Below, in pieces: positions 1-9,650 of a stretch of 64,000 nucleotides of DNA. Where the stretch lies: the NCBI GenBank assembly GCA_020638835.1, contig JACKHV010000001.1, positions 1 to 64,000 on the forward strand, given 5' to 3'. The stretch comes from Planctomycetota bacterium. GTDB taxonomy: Bacteria > Planctomycetota > UBA1135 > GCA-002686595. Below the pieces are notes generated by a model. It was not told where the DNA came from and did no database searches. It was given only the letters and a program-made list of their open reading frames with translations. The translations under genes were made by a program, and so were the position numbers. The first letter of the stretch is position 1, and each line of letters starts with the position of its first letter.

Positions 1-3000
1 TTCCGCGACGAACTCGGGGCGCCCGGTGCCGCGCAGCTCGAGGTCGAGCTGCAACTGTTCCGGGTCGTCCTCGCCGAAGCGGAAGGTCAGCTCACCCGAG
101 CGATTCGCGTCGTCCAGGCGAATCGTGCGCGGTTCGCGGCCGCTGACGCGCACCGTCACCTCGCTCGGCGATCGGTCGCTCGGCCGGTTCGCGAGTCCGG
201 CGAGCGCGGCGACGGCCATGCCGCGAGCACGCCGAGGAGCCCACGGACGGTCCGCGCGCAGGCTGTCCGCGAGCCGGAGCGCGGCGCCCGAGCCGGGATC
301 GGCGGCGTGCAGCGCCCAGAGCACGAGCGCGCGGCGCTCGACGTCGATGCCGTGGAACGCGAGCTGTTCCGTTCCGACGAGCTGGCCTTCGTCGTCGACG
401 CGCGACTCGATCGCCTGCGCGACTTCGGCGGCCATCGGCGCCCGACCGTCGACGACGAGCGCGAGCGCGAGGTGCGCGAGCGCCGTGTTCGACAGCTGCG
501 TCCGCTCGCGGAACAAGCGGCTCGTGAAGTCCGTCGTCGCCGAACCGACGCGCGCCATGGCGTGCAGGTAGAGCGCCTTCTCCTCGGTGTCGGAAGCTCC
601 GATCGAGCGGAAGTGGTCGCGCAGGTGCTTGCGCAGCTCGTTCCACTCCTCCTCCGGAATCGTGAGCCCGAACTCGCGCGCGCGACCGAGCGCGATGGCG
701 GCGGCCGCCGTCGAGTAGGGATCCTCCGCCGTGTTGCCGTAGCAGCTCGGCCAACCGCCGGAGCTCGAGCGACTGCCCGAGAGCAGCGCGACGAGTCCGC
801 GCGTGCGCGCGAGCAAGTCGGCGTACTGACCCGGCGCCGTGTCGACGCTCGCGCCGGCCATCTGCAACAGCTCGAGCGCGCCGACCAGCGTCCACGCGTC
901 GTCCGCGACCGTCGAGACGGTCGAGCGCAGTCCATGATGACGCAGCTCGGGGCCCGTCAGCGCGTCGAGCAGCACTTCGTCCAGGCCGCGTCCCACGCGC
1001 ACGCGCAGCTCACGTCCGGCGAGGTGCGAGTCCTGCGGGAGCGCGAGCGTCGTCGAAGAGCGCGAGTCGAGCGCGCCGCTGCGCGCCATGGAGACTTCGA
1101 GGCCCCATGGCCGGATCGCGATCCGGCGACGATCCGAGAGGACCAGGTCCTCACCGGAGAGCGTGCCGCGGCCTTCGAGCGTGACCAGCAATTCGGATCC
1201 CGTCACGCCGTTCGGGAGCGGGAAGTCGATCTCGGTCAGCGCGCTTCCGTTCAGCTCGAGCGCCTCGCTGCGCCGTTCGAGCGAGTCCGGCGCGGAGCCG
1301 TACTGCAGCTCGAGCTGCAAGGGCCCCGTGACACCGCCGGGGTTGTGGACGCGCGCGACGAGCGTGGGCTGGTCGCCCTCGGTCAGCGTGAGCGGCGCGA
1401 GCAGCTCGACGAACACGTCGCTGCGCGTCACGAAGTCCGCGGTCGCGTCGCCGAAGGAAGCGCCGTGCGACGCGCCGTGGCTGGTCACGCGCCACTGCGT
1501 GCTGCGCTCGGGCAGCGTGACGAGCACCGTCGCGCGGCCCGCGGCGTCCGTGCGCACGGACGGGTTCCAGTAGGCCGTGATCTCGTCGAGCCACCGCGTG
1601 TCCGTCAGCTCGGGTGAAGCCGTGGAGCCGCCGGCCGCGCGCAAGTTGCGCTTGCCGCCGAAGCGACCGCCGTAGCTGCCGCCGGCGCCGCCGCCGAGAC
1701 CGATCAGGTCGTTGAACTCCTCGGCTTCTTCTTCGACGACCTCGACGTCGAAGGCGAGTCCGGCGGATGGGGAGGCGGGAGCGTTCGAGGCGTACTCGGT
1801 GAGCGCGCCCAGCGCCTGCCTGCGGCGGTCCTTCCAGCGCTCCTCCTCCTGCACGCGTTCCTGCTCGGCGATCAGCGCCGCCGCGATCGTCTCCGTGTCG
1901 CCGGAGTACGAGAACTCGCAGCTCGAAGCCGTGCGCAGAGGATCGTCGCCGAAATTGCGGCGCACGGGGCGGAAGTTGGAGAGGATCGAGGGCGTGGTGG
2001 AAGGGAACAGGTCGAAGAGGGCTTCGTCGACGACCGCGAGGGAGAGCTCCGCTTCCACCGGCGCGCCGGAGAGGTCGGTCACGACGAGCGTGATCGGGAC
2101 ATCCGAGCCGGGTTCGACCGCGCCTTCGGGCGCCTCGATCGAGACCCGTAGCGCGCGGTTCACGTCGAGTTCGACATGGTCCCACTCGAAGCCGTCGCGC
2201 GACATCATGGCGGCGGCCACGCGGATGTTCGGCGCATGCTGTTCCTCGAGGTCGATGCGCAGGAGGTTCTTGCCCTCGTCGAGCCGCGCAATGCGGTAGG
2301 TGAGCACCCGGTCGGTCTCGATCGTGATCAGCGCGAGGCCCGGTCCGACGCGGTCGACGAGGTCGAGCTCGGCGGTCTCGCCGACGATGAACTCGCGACG
2401 CGCGGCGAAGAAGCGCAGGCGTTGCGGATCGTCCTCGCCGGCGACCTCGAAGGGCGCTTCCGAGCTGATCGGGTTGCCGAAACGGTCCGTGCCCGTCGCG
2501 CGCAGCAGGTAGTCGCCGGCCTCGGTCGGGCGGAAGGCGACGCGTGCCGTGCCGTTCGCATCGGTCGCGGCCGTGGCGTCGTGGACGCGCCGCTCCGCGC
2601 GCTCGCCGCGCTTCGTCTCGAGGAGCTGGAACCACTCGACGCGCAGCTCTTGCTCCAGGGGCTCACCGGCCGGCGTCTTCGCCGTGATCTCGGCGAGCAG
2701 CTCGTCGCCCGTGACGACGGCGTCGCGGTCCGGACGGACGGAGAGCTGGAAGCCCTGCGTGGCGAGGAACACCGCGTGGTTCGCGCTCACGTTCTCGTCG
2801 ACGAGCGTGGCTTGGAAGTTCAAGGAACGCGCGTGGAGGTGCTCGCGCGTGTCGTATTCGTAGTGCGCTTCGCCGTTCTCGTCCGTCGCGAGCTCGATGC
2901 GCCGCCCGTCGGGCAGCACGAGGTCGAGGCGCGAGTTCGCCACGGACGAGCCGTAGTGGAAGCGGGCCTGCGCCTCGAAGGAGACCGTCTCGCCGCGGTA

Positions 3001-5586
3001 GTAGACGTCGCGATCGGTGGACAGCTCGAGTGCGATGCGCTGCAGCTGGAAGTCCTCGACCCTGAAGTTCTGGCTCGACAGCGCGCGGCCGTCGTGGGCG
3101 CAGATCAAGCGATAGGTCCCGCGCGGCGTGTTCTCGTCGAGGGCCACGGAACCGTTCAGCGAGCCGAACTCGCCCAGCGGCATCGACGACTCCCAGATCG
3201 GTCGACCTTGCGGGTCGACGACGCTCACGTCGTAGCGGTCGCCGACCTCGAAGCTGTCGATCCCGTCGACCGTGCGGCGTGCGACGATGCGCCAGTGCAC
3301 TTCGTCGCCGCGCGAGTAGACGTGGCGGTCCGTGGTGGAGAACACGCGGTGCGTCTCCCCTCGGCCCGCGAGCAGCGGACCGAATTCCGTCCCGCAGACG
3401 GCGACCTCCGCTCCGCGCAGTGCGAGCACGTGCGCGTCCGTCCACGGGTTCGTGACGACTTGCGGGAAGCGCGCGACGCCCGTTGCGTCGGTCAACGCTT
3501 CGCGCAGCTCGAATCCGTCGTCGACAGGGAGCGAGCACAGCACGCGCACGCCTTCCGCGGGCCGGTCGGCGAGCATGTCCTGCGCGTAGACGAAGACCTC
3601 GCTGCGAGAGACCTTCGCGATGACGTCGACGTCGCTGACGATGACGAGCGTCGTTGCCGTCAACTCCTCGCCGACCACCGAGACGGCCCACACCCCGCGA
3701 CCTTCGAGCGGCAGCTCCGGCTCGAACTCGATCCGCGCGTACGCCTCGAAGTCCGGCACCGGAACCGTGACGCGCTGATCGGGCGCGATCAGGTCCAGGT
3801 CGAGGTCCTGGATGCCTTCGTGCGAGGAGTACTTGCGGAAGTAGGACTCCAGGTTCAGGCGATAGACGCGGAACTCGAGCTCCTTCAGGTTGCGCGTCAT
3901 CACGGAGAGCTTCGGCGTCTCGGTGCTGAGCCACGCGCGCTCGGTGGAGATCTCGAGCTCGGTCGTCGTCATCTCGCGTCGCCGTTCGTCGGCCGAGCGC
4001 TGCCAAGCGCCGAAGTTGCAGCGGCGGTAGGCCTCGATGGCCGCGCGCGGCTCGCCCAGGTCGAAGGCGAGGACGTCGCCGATCGTGTACAGCGCCTGCG
4101 ACGCGGTGTCGGTGCCCGCGTGCTTCTTCGCGACGCGCTCGAATTCGGCGATCGCGTTGCGCATGGCGGCGGTCCAGACCTCTACGGGAGCGCCCGCCGC
4201 TTCTTGCAGTCTGTAGCCTTCGCGCCGCCAGCTCTCGCCGAGGCGCAGCCGCAGCTCGGGCGCGCGCGCGTGCAGCGGCCGCTCCTCGAGGAAGGCCTCG
4301 ATCGCCGCGCGCTCCTCCGCCTCGCGATCTTCGGAGGCGAGCAGCTCGATCCCTGCGATCAGCGTCGACTCGATCGCCTGTTGCGCCGCCGTCCAGTGCG
4401 GACCGCTCGGGTAGCGCGTGATGTAGCCGCGCAGGGTCGCGATCGCTTCGTCCGGTCGCTCGAGCCGCGCGAGCAGCAGGCCCTTGTCGTAGAGCGCGCG
4501 CATGCGCTGCTCCAGCTGTGCTTCGCGTGCCGCTTCGTCGCGCGCTTCGCCTTCGTAGGCGAGCAGCGCGTCGTAGGCCGCGAGCGCCTCCTCGCTGCGC
4601 CCGGCCTTCTCCCAGCGGTCCGCGATCTCGCCGAGCGCCTCCATCGCGCGCGGCGCCGGCGTGCCGTCGACGTAGCGCTGGAAGATGCTCACGGCGCGCG
4701 CGGGATCCGACCGCCAGCTCTCGGCGAGCCAGTACGTCGCCTCGGCGCGCCACTTCGGCCACTCGCGGAGGCCGAGGTCGCGTTCCTGTCGCGCGCGCTC
4801 GACGTCGCGCAGCAGGTCTTCGAGGGTCCGACGCCCGGCGAAGTCGTTCTCGAAGGCGATGTTCGCGCGCGCCTCTGTGACGAGCATCTCGACGCCTTCG
4901 TCGCCGCGCGGCGGAAGGCCGTCCTCGTCGAGACCGCCGAAGGACTCGATCCACTGCGCCGTGATCTTCGCGACCTCCGTCCAGTTCTTGCGCTGCTCCT
5001 CACAACGCAGACGGCCGCGCAACGCTCGGTCGCGCGGCCCGTCGGAGAGGCCTAGCTCGAGGGCCCGGCCGTAGAGGCCCGAGGCGCGCACACAGTCGGT
5101 CTGCTCGGCGTCCGGCTTCAGTTCCCCGGCGACGATCTCGTCGGCGGCCGAGAGGTAGACCTCGGCCAGCTCGTCCTGCCGTTCCGCTCCGCGCAGCCGC
5201 TCCAAGGCCGCGGACCAGACCGCCTCCGCCTCCTCGACGGCACCGAGCCGGCGGAGCAGCTCCGCGCGGCGGTAGTCCGCCTTGTGCCGCCACGGGCTGT
5301 CCGGATGGCTGGAGGCCAGGGCGTTGTACGCGCCGGCCGCGCGAGCGGCGTCGCCGTCGATCTCGTAGGACCGACCTTGCAGGTAGGCCCAGAAGTCCGC
5401 GTTCTCCGGGCGCGTGTTGCGCAGCTCGACCAGCGCCGTCCGGGCCGCTTCGCCGTCGCCGTCGAGCAGCGCTTGGCGCACCGCGTCGGGGGCGGCGGGG
5501 AGTTCCGAGAGCTGCGCCGGGGCCAGGCGGGAGAGCAGGAGGAACAGGAAGATGACGAGAAAGAGCAGGCGCTTTGTAGGGATCAT
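1..5586 (-). CDS. Alpha-2-macroglobulin-like protein with N-terminal TPR-like region (3' end beyond window)
   Basis: The frame is open from the ATG at 5586 to base 1, giving 1862 codons with no stop, so the C-terminus lies outside the window. Residues 1-24 form a signal peptide (MIPTKRLLFLVIFLFLLL...). Residues about 35-530 are helical TPR-like repeats. From about 538 onward come beta-sandwich macroglobulin-type domains, then a Gly-rich linker near residue 1293, the A2M signature-like segment ITAYWNPSVRTDAAGRATV near 1333 and a helical thioester-domain-like toroid from about 1540. The classic thioester motif (CxEQ) is absent: the expected position near 1552 reads LLDALTGPELRHHG. Bacterial A2M proteins are usually periplasmic protease traps, often paired with a PBP1C-type transglycosylase, which is not seen here. 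Without the thioester it would act by conformational trapping or as a scaffold; this is inference. The overlapping opposite-strand frames are Arg-rich shadows. Confidence 0.88.
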   Translation of the reverse strand, partial: MIPTKRLLFLVIFLFLLLSRLAPAQLSELPAAPDAVRQALLDGDGEAARTALVELRNTRPENADFWAYLQGRSYEIDGDAARAAGAYNALASSHPDSPWRHKADYRRAELLRRLGAVEEAEAVWSAALERLRGAERQDELAEVYLSAADEIVAGELKPDAEQTDCVRASGLYGRALELGLSDGPRDRALRGRLRCEEQRKNWTEVAKITAQWIESFGGLDEDGLPPRGDEGVEMLVTEARANIAFENDFAGRRTLEDLLRDVERARQERDLGLREWPKWRAEATYWLAESWRSDPARAVSIFQRYVDGTPAPRAMEALGEIADRWEKAGRSEEALAAYDALLAYEGEARDEAAREAQLEQRMRALYDKGLLLARLERPDEAIATLRGYITRYPSGPHWTAAQQAIESTLIAGIELLASEDREAEERAAIEAFLEERPLHARAPELRLRLGESWRREGYRLQEAAGAPVEVWTAAMRNAIAEFERVAKKHAGTDTASQALYTIGDVLAFDLGEPRAAIEAYRRCNFGAWQRSADERRREMTTTELEISTERAWLSTETPKLSVMTRNLKELEFRVYRLNLESYFRKYSSHEGIQDLDLDLIAPDQRVTVPVPDFEAYARIEFEPELPLEGRGVWAVSVVGEELTATTLVIVSDVDVIAKVSRSEVFVYAQDMLADRPAEGVRVLCSLPVDDGFELREALTDATGVARFPQVVTNPWTDAHVLALRGAEVAVCGTEFGPLLAGRGETHRVFSTTDRHVYSRGDEVHWRIVARRTVDGIDSFEVGDRYDVSVVDPQGRPIWESSMPLGEFGSLNGSVALDENTPRGTYRLICAHDGRALSSQNFRVEDFQLQRIALELSTDRDVYYRGETVSFEAQARFHYGSSVANSRLDLVLPDGRRIELATDENGEAHYEYDTREHLHARSLNFQATLVDENVSANHAVFLATQGFQLSVRPDRDAVVTGDELLAEITAKTPAGEPLEQELRVEWFQLLETKRGERAERRVHDATAATDANGTARVAFRPTEAGDYLLRATGTDRFGNPISSEAPFEVAGEDDPQRLRFFAARREFIVGETAELDLVDRVGPGLALITIETDRVLTYRIARLDEGKNLLRIDLEEQHAPNIRVAAAMMSRDGFEWDHVELDVNRALRVSIEAPEGAVEPGSDVPITLVVTDLSGAPVEAELSLAVVDEALFDLFPSTTPSILSNFRPVRRNFGDDPLRTASSCEFSYSGDTETIAAALIAEQERVQEEERWKDRRRQALGALTEYASNAPASPSAGLAFDVEVVEEEAEEFNDLIGLGGGAGGSYGGRFGGKRNLRAAGGSTASPELTDTRWLDEITAYWNPSVRTDAAGRATVLVTLPERSTQWRVTSHGASHGASFGDATADFVTRSDVFVELLAPLTLTEGDQPTLVARVHNPGGVTGPLQLELQYGSAPDSLERRSEALELNGSALTEIDFPLPNGVTGSELLVTLEGRGTLSGEDLVLSDRRRIAIRPWGLEVSMARSGALDSRSSTTLALPQDSHLAGRELRVRVGRGLDEVLLDALTGPELRHHGLRSTVSTVADDAWTLVGALELLQMAGASVDTAPGQYADLLARTRGLVALLSGSRSSSGGWPSCYGNTAEDPYSTAAAAIALGRAREFGLTIPEEEWNELRKHLRDHFRSIGASDTEEKALYLHAMARVGSATTDFTSRLFRERTQLSNTALAHLALALVVDGRAPMAAEVAQAIESRVDDEGQLVGTEQLAFHGIDVERRALVLWALHAADPGSGAALRLADSLRADRPWAPRRARGMAVAALAGLANRPSDRSPSEVTVRVSGREPRTIRLDDANRSGELTFRFGEDDPEQLQLDLELRGTGRPEFVAE

Positions 5587-5746
5587 GACGGAGCTTTGGA
5601 CAGGGCGCGCGGAGATCGGGCCAGGCGTCATGGTAGGCAACGCAGGGCGTGCGCACACGTTCGCCGGGGCCGCGAGGAAACGCTACGTGGGGCTCCGTTG
5701 TTGGTCACGAGCCGGTATCGAGGCGCGGGACTGCCGCCGAAGAAGC

Positions 5747-5786
5747 GCGCGGGCGGGTCCCGGCGCGTGCCGAGACCCGCCCGCGC
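5747..5786 (-). terminator. Hairpin terminator after the M14 carboxypeptidase gene
   Basis: A perfect 13-bp GC stem (5747-5759 pairs with 5774-5786) with a 14-nt loop lies 22 bases beyond the stop of the minus-strand peptidase gene. On the minus strand it is followed by a short C/T-rich stretch rather than a clean T run, so it is a probable but not textbook intrinsic terminator. Confidence 0.6.
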
Positions 5787-5807
5787 AGGTCGCGAGAGAC
5801 GAGGCGA

Positions 5808-8690
5808 TCACCAGCCGATCGGCTGGTCGGCGCCCAGGCCCGGGCCGTAGATCACTGCGTTCGCGAACAGGCGACCCGTCGCCAGGCTGTGTCCGCGGAA
5901 GGCGGGCATGCCGGCGAAGAGCACGACCTGACCGTTGCCGCGCGACTCGCGGATCAGCCACGCGCTGTCGGCGACGCGCTCGCGGTACTCCGGCCAGAGC
6001 AGGCCGCCGAGCCGCAGCCGGTCGCTCGGGGCGAGGCGGACGGCGACCTCGGCCGGAGCGGCGGCGAGGTAGGCGCGGGAGTCCGCGATCGGCACGGGCA
6101 GGGTCGGGTCGCAGCCGCTGGTCAGGTAGTGGTGCGGGGCTGCTTCGGCGAGCACGTTCGCGCCGGCCGGGCTGAAGCGCCGCGCCCAGCGGTCCGCTTC
6201 GGCGAGGGCGTCCTCGTCGAGAGCGTCTTCGTCCTCGGCGTCCTCGTCGGCGGCTTCCGGATCGTCCGCGACCTCGGCGCGCGCGCCCGACCAGACGTAG
6301 TCCTCGTCGATCGCGACTTCACGCGCGGCGCGCTCGCGCTCGACCGCCTTCGCGAAGGCGTCGAGCTCGTCGAGCGCGTCGCGGCGCAGCACGGCCGAAG
6401 TGAGTCCGACCTGCTCGCGCGTGCACGCGGCGGCCGCGTCCTCGCACGCGACGAGCGTGCCGCCCGCCTCGACCCACTCGATCAGCTCGTCTTTCCACTC
6501 CTCGACCAGCGAGCCCGCACCGGGCGGCAGCACGAGGACGTTGAAGCGGCGCAGGTCGGCGCCCGACTGCGCGTCGATGATGCTGAACGGCACGCCGATC
6601 ACGCGGTCGAGCGCGAACCACAGGTGGCCGTAGCTGTCGGACGCGACCGGTGTGTTCGCGACGACGGCGATGCGCGGACGTGAGAGCAGGTGGAAGTGCT
6701 GCCCGCCGAGGTCGGGACCTTCGTCGGCGGAGCGGCCCGTCGAGGTCGCGACGGCTTGCGCGCCGCTGGTGCGCGCGGCGTGCTCGACACGACGCGCGAG
6801 CTCAACGGCGTCCAGCTCGTTCTCGTGACGGCTGACCATCAACGTTCCGCGCGCGTACGCGCGGCCGTTCGAGCGGAACTCCTCGTCGGCCCACTGCACT
6901 TGCAGTCCCGACTCCATCGCGCGCGCCGCGAAGGCGACCGCCGCGTCGTCGCGGCCGTCGACGAGCCAAGCGTACGCGTTCTGCGTCGCGCCGTCCGTCG
7001 GCGACGGCGGACCGGGGAAGGCGTCCAAGCGCTCGAGCGCGAGTCCGCTTCCGTCGCCCCACCAGCTCGCGACGTCGAGCGCGTGCGGCAGGCTCCACGC
7101 GGTCAGGTCGTAGATCTTGCTCTCGTTCTTCTGCTCGAGCGACTCGCGCTCGCGCAGCAAGCTCTCGGCGTCGAGGCGCGGGTCGAAGTCGAGGAAGGCG
7201 CGCACCAGCGGTCCGTTCGGCTGGCTGGCGGGGATCACGTAGCTGCCGGCGGGGAAGGCCATCTCGTCGATCGCGTCGCCGACGTGGCTCTGCACCTTCG
7301 CGAGCGTGAAGTTCTCCGTGGCGCGGAAGATCTCCACGCCTTGCTGCAGGAGCGTCGCGAGCAGCGCGCGCTCGCGCGTCGGCCGGTCGCCGGCACGCAG
7401 CACGAAGACGCGTTCGCCCCACGCGCCGTCTTGCGCGCAGTTCGCCTTGCGGCCGTCCAAGTAGTCGCGCTTCCATGCGTCGGCGTTCGCCTGCAGCGCC
7501 TCGAGGCTCGCGAGGCTGGCCGTCAGCTGGTGGTGCACGGCTTCGCGGTACGTCAGGACCTTCCCGGACGCGCGCTTCAGCGGGAAGCCGGCCGTCCGCG
7601 ACTGCTCGTACAACACGCCGACCGCGCCGTTCAGCGAACCCCACGCGTCGGAGTAGAACGGCGCCCAACCGTCGGCCCACTCGCGCGTGTAGTAACCCCA
7701 GCCGAGCGCGTCGAAGGCGCGGCTGATCGCGGCGGCCACGACGCCCTGCTTGTCGACCGTGCCGACGGGGAAGTGCGTGTGGATCGGCGCGGCCTGCGGA
7801 TAGAAGAGGTAGGTGTCGAGCGAACCCATCTCGTGCGCGTCGACGAACAGCAGCGGGTGGTAGCGCTGCACCGCGCGCCAGCGCGCCCGCGTCTCGGGCT
7901 GCGTGCCGGCCATCCAGTCGCGGTTCATGTCGAACAGGTAGTGGTTGCCGCGACCGAAGGGCCAGCGACCGCGGTGCATCGACGCGTAGTCGAGGCTCGG
8001 CGTATAACCTGCGGACTGCTCGACCATGCCGATGATCCGCTCGCGGCCGTCGGGATTCATGCAGGGGTCGACGACGACGTACAGCTCGTCGAGCATGCGC
8101 TCGACCTCTTCGCCCTGGCCGGCGAGCAGGTGGTGCGCGAGCACGAGCGCCGCGTCGCTTCCCGAGAGCTCGTCGCCGTGGATCGAGTAGCTCATCCAGG
8201 CGACGGGCTTCGCCGCGGCGAGCGCGCCCGCTTCGTCACCGAGCCCGCGCGGGTCGGCGAGTCGGTCCATCGCCGCGAGCTGTTCGTCGAGCCGCGCGAG
8301 GTTCGCGGGAGAGGAGACGACGGCGTGGATCAACGCGCGCCCTTCGTGCGTGCGGCCCATCGGCACGAGCAGCATCCGGTCGCTCTCCGTCGCCCAGCGC
8401 TCGAAGCACGCGACGATCTCGGCGTGGTGCGCGAGGCGCGTGCCGACGGCTTGACCGAGCAGCGCGTCGGGCGTCGTGATCGACTCGTCGTACTGCGCGC
8501 CCTCCACGAACGGCAGGTCGTACGCCAGCGGACCCTCGGGGTCGCCGAAGCGGATCGGCGTGAAGCCGTCCTCGGGGGCGACCAAGGCGCTCGAGTCCGC
8601 GCGCGGCTCCGGCGGTTCCTGGACCGCGAGGGCGGGGGAGGCACAGCCGAGCAGCACGGAACACAGCGGGAGCAGCGCGAGGGTCTTCAT
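5808..8690 (-). CDS. Exported M14-family zinc carboxypeptidase with C-terminal ThuA/GATase-like domain
   Basis: The product has 960 aa. The N-terminus MKTLALLPLCSVLLGCASPA looks like a lipoprotein signal with lipobox LLGC. M14 metallocarboxypeptidase features are visible: the zinc motif HGDE near residue 170, the asparagine/arginine context DMNRDW, the second zinc histidine in VDAHEMG near 282 and a candidate catalytic Glu in VLYEQS near 358. Residues about 670-760 form a Rossmann-like segment beginning RIAVVANTPV and including VLVLPPGAGSL and WVEAGGTLVACED, resembling the ThuA/class-I-amidotransferase-like domains found on some large M14 proteins. An acidic linker of E/D/A repeats lies near residues 805-835. 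It probably trims peptides in the periplasm or at the outer membrane. The ATG at 8690 gives the signal peptide directly, so the start is well supported. Confidence 0.88.
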   Translation of the reverse strand: MKTLALLPLCSVLLGCASPALAVQEPPEPRADSSALVAPEDGFTPIRFGDPEGPLAYDLPFVEGAQYDESITTPDALLGQAVGTRLAHHAEIVACFERWATESDRMLLVPMGRTHEGRALIHAVVSSPANLARLDEQLAAMDRLADPRGLGDEAGALAAAKPVAWMSYSIHGDELSGSDAALVLAHHLLAGQGEEVERMLDELYVVVDPCMNPDGRERIIGMVEQSAGYTPSLDYASMHRGRWPFGRGNHYLFDMNRDWMAGTQPETRARWRAVQRYHPLLFVDAHEMGSLDTYLFYPQAAPIHTHFPVGTVDKQGVVAAAISRAFDALGWGYYTREWADGWAPFYSDAWGSLNGAVGVLYEQSRTAGFPLKRASGKVLTYREAVHHQLTASLASLEALQANADAWKRDYLDGRKANCAQDGAWGERVFVLRAGDRPTRERALLATLLQQGVEIFRATENFTLAKVQSHVGDAIDEMAFPAGSYVIPASQPNGPLVRAFLDFDPRLDAESLLRERESLEQKNESKIYDLTAWSLPHALDVASWWGDGSGLALERLDAFPGPPSPTDGATQNAYAWLVDGRDDAAVAFAARAMESGLQVQWADEEFRSNGRAYARGTLMVSRHENELDAVELARRVEHAARTSGAQAVATSTGRSADEGPDLGGQHFHLLSRPRIAVVANTPVASDSYGHLWFALDRVIGVPFSIIDAQSGADLRRFNVLVLPPGAGSLVEEWKDELIEWVEAGGTLVACEDAAAACTREQVGLTSAVLRRDALDELDAFAKAVERERAAREVAIDEDYVWSGARAEVADDPEAADEDAEDEDALDEDALAEADRWARRFSPAGANVLAEAAPHHYLTSGCDPTLPVPIADSRAYLAAAPAEVAVRLAPSDRLRLGGLLWPEYRERVADSAWLIRESRGNGQVVLFAGMPAFRGHSLATGRLFANAVIYGPGLGADQPIGW

Positions 8691-8770
8691 GGGGCCAATC
8701 TAGCAGCCGGCGCGACGATCCGGCGCGGTTGCTGTCAGCCGTGGGTCGGGCGGATAGACTCTCCGCCCCC

Positions 8771-9625
8771 ATGGAGACCCGCGAGATTTCCGCCGTCGTG
8801 CGTCGAGTGATCGGCCGCGTGTTCGCCGAACGCGGACGTACGGTGCATCCGGCCGGTCGACCCGAGTCGGCGCCGCGCACCGGCGGCGTCCACGTCGAGG
8901 TCGCGACCGACGGCCAACCGGCTCGGCCCGCGTCCGACCGACCGGCGCAAGGCAGCGGCGGTCCGCGCCCGGGCGGTGGCTTGCTCACCGCGGACGCGCT
9001 GCGCGGCGTTCCGGACGGAGGCACGCTGCACCTCGCGCCCGGCACGCGCACCACGCCGCTCGTCGAAGAGGAGGCGCACCGCCGTCGCATCACGCTGCGC
9101 GTCGGTTCGGGCACGCTCGGCGGCGAACAGCTGCTCGTCGCGATCGGCGCCGACCACGGCGGGTACGAGCGCAAGAACGAAGTCGGTCGCTGGCTCGTCG
9201 CGATGGGGCACCGCGTGCTCGACCTCGGCACCCACGACGGGAACGCGGTCGACTACCCCGACTACGCGCGCGCCGTCGCCGAAGCGGTCGCCGAAGGGCG
9301 CGCGGACCTCGGCATCTGCGTCGACGGCGCCGGCATCGGATCGGCGATGGCCGCGAACAAGGTTCCCGGCGTGCTCGCCGCGACTTGCACCTGCGTGCCG
9401 ATGGCGCAGAACGCGCGCGAACACAACTTCGCGAACGTGCTCTGCCTGGGCAGCAAGCTGCAGACTTCCGAGCTGCACGAGAAGATCGTGCGGGCCTTCT
9501 TGACCACCCCCGAGGGTGCGCTGCGCCACGAGAAGCGCGTGCGCAAGATCCTCGAGATCGAGCGGCGCTACACCCGCGTCGGGCGCGAGCTCACGCGCGT
9601 GCGGCCCGGCGGAGAGAACGCGTAG
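8771..9625 (+). CDS. rpiB: RpiB/LacAB-family sugar-phosphate isomerase with BMC-type N-terminal extension
   Basis: The product has 284 aa against about 150 for ordinary RpiB. The isomerase domain starts near residue 118 (LLVAIGADHGGYERK) and has DYARAVAEAV, the CVDGAGIGSAMAANK loop and the NAREHNFANVLCLG segment typical of ribose-5-phosphate isomerase B. The first 20 residues (METREISAVVRRVIGRVF) form an amphipathic helix with hydrophobics at i/i+3/i+4, like microcompartment encapsulation peptides. Residues about 70-115 (TADALRGVPDGGTLHLAPG, then TTPLVEEEAHRR) resemble a short module recurring on microcompartment enzymes. An upstream in-frame ATG at 8729 would add 14 residues, but the ATG at 8771 places the helix at the N-terminus. 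It is followed 25 bases later by deoC. Pairing with a DERA-type aldolase matches the sugar-phosphate-utilising (SPU) class of BMC loci; no shell gene is in the window. Confidence 0.88.
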   Translation: METREISAVVRRVIGRVFAERGRTVHPAGRPESAPRTGGVHVEVATDGQPARPASDRPAQGSGGPRPGGGLLTADALRGVPDGGTLHLAPGTRTTPLVEEEAHRRRITLRVGSGTLGGEQLLVAIGADHGGYERKNEVGRWLVAMGHRVLDLGTHDGNAVDYPDYARAVAEAVAEGRADLGICVDGAGIGSAMAANKVPGVLAATCTCVPMAQNAREHNFANVLCLGSKLQTSELHEKIVRAFLTTPEGALRHEKRVRKILEIERRYTRVGRELTRVRPGGENA

Positions 9626-9650
9626 CGCGAGACACGCGCGGAGACGAACG

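Noticed and set aside
2176..5055. Very long plus-strand open frame (959 codons) opposite the A2M-like gene
   Set aside because: Its product is Arg/Ala/Asp-rich with no domain pattern, while the minus-strand frame encodes a coherent signal peptide and macroglobulin domains. It is a GC-bias shadow; the same holds for many Arg-rich frames across the window.
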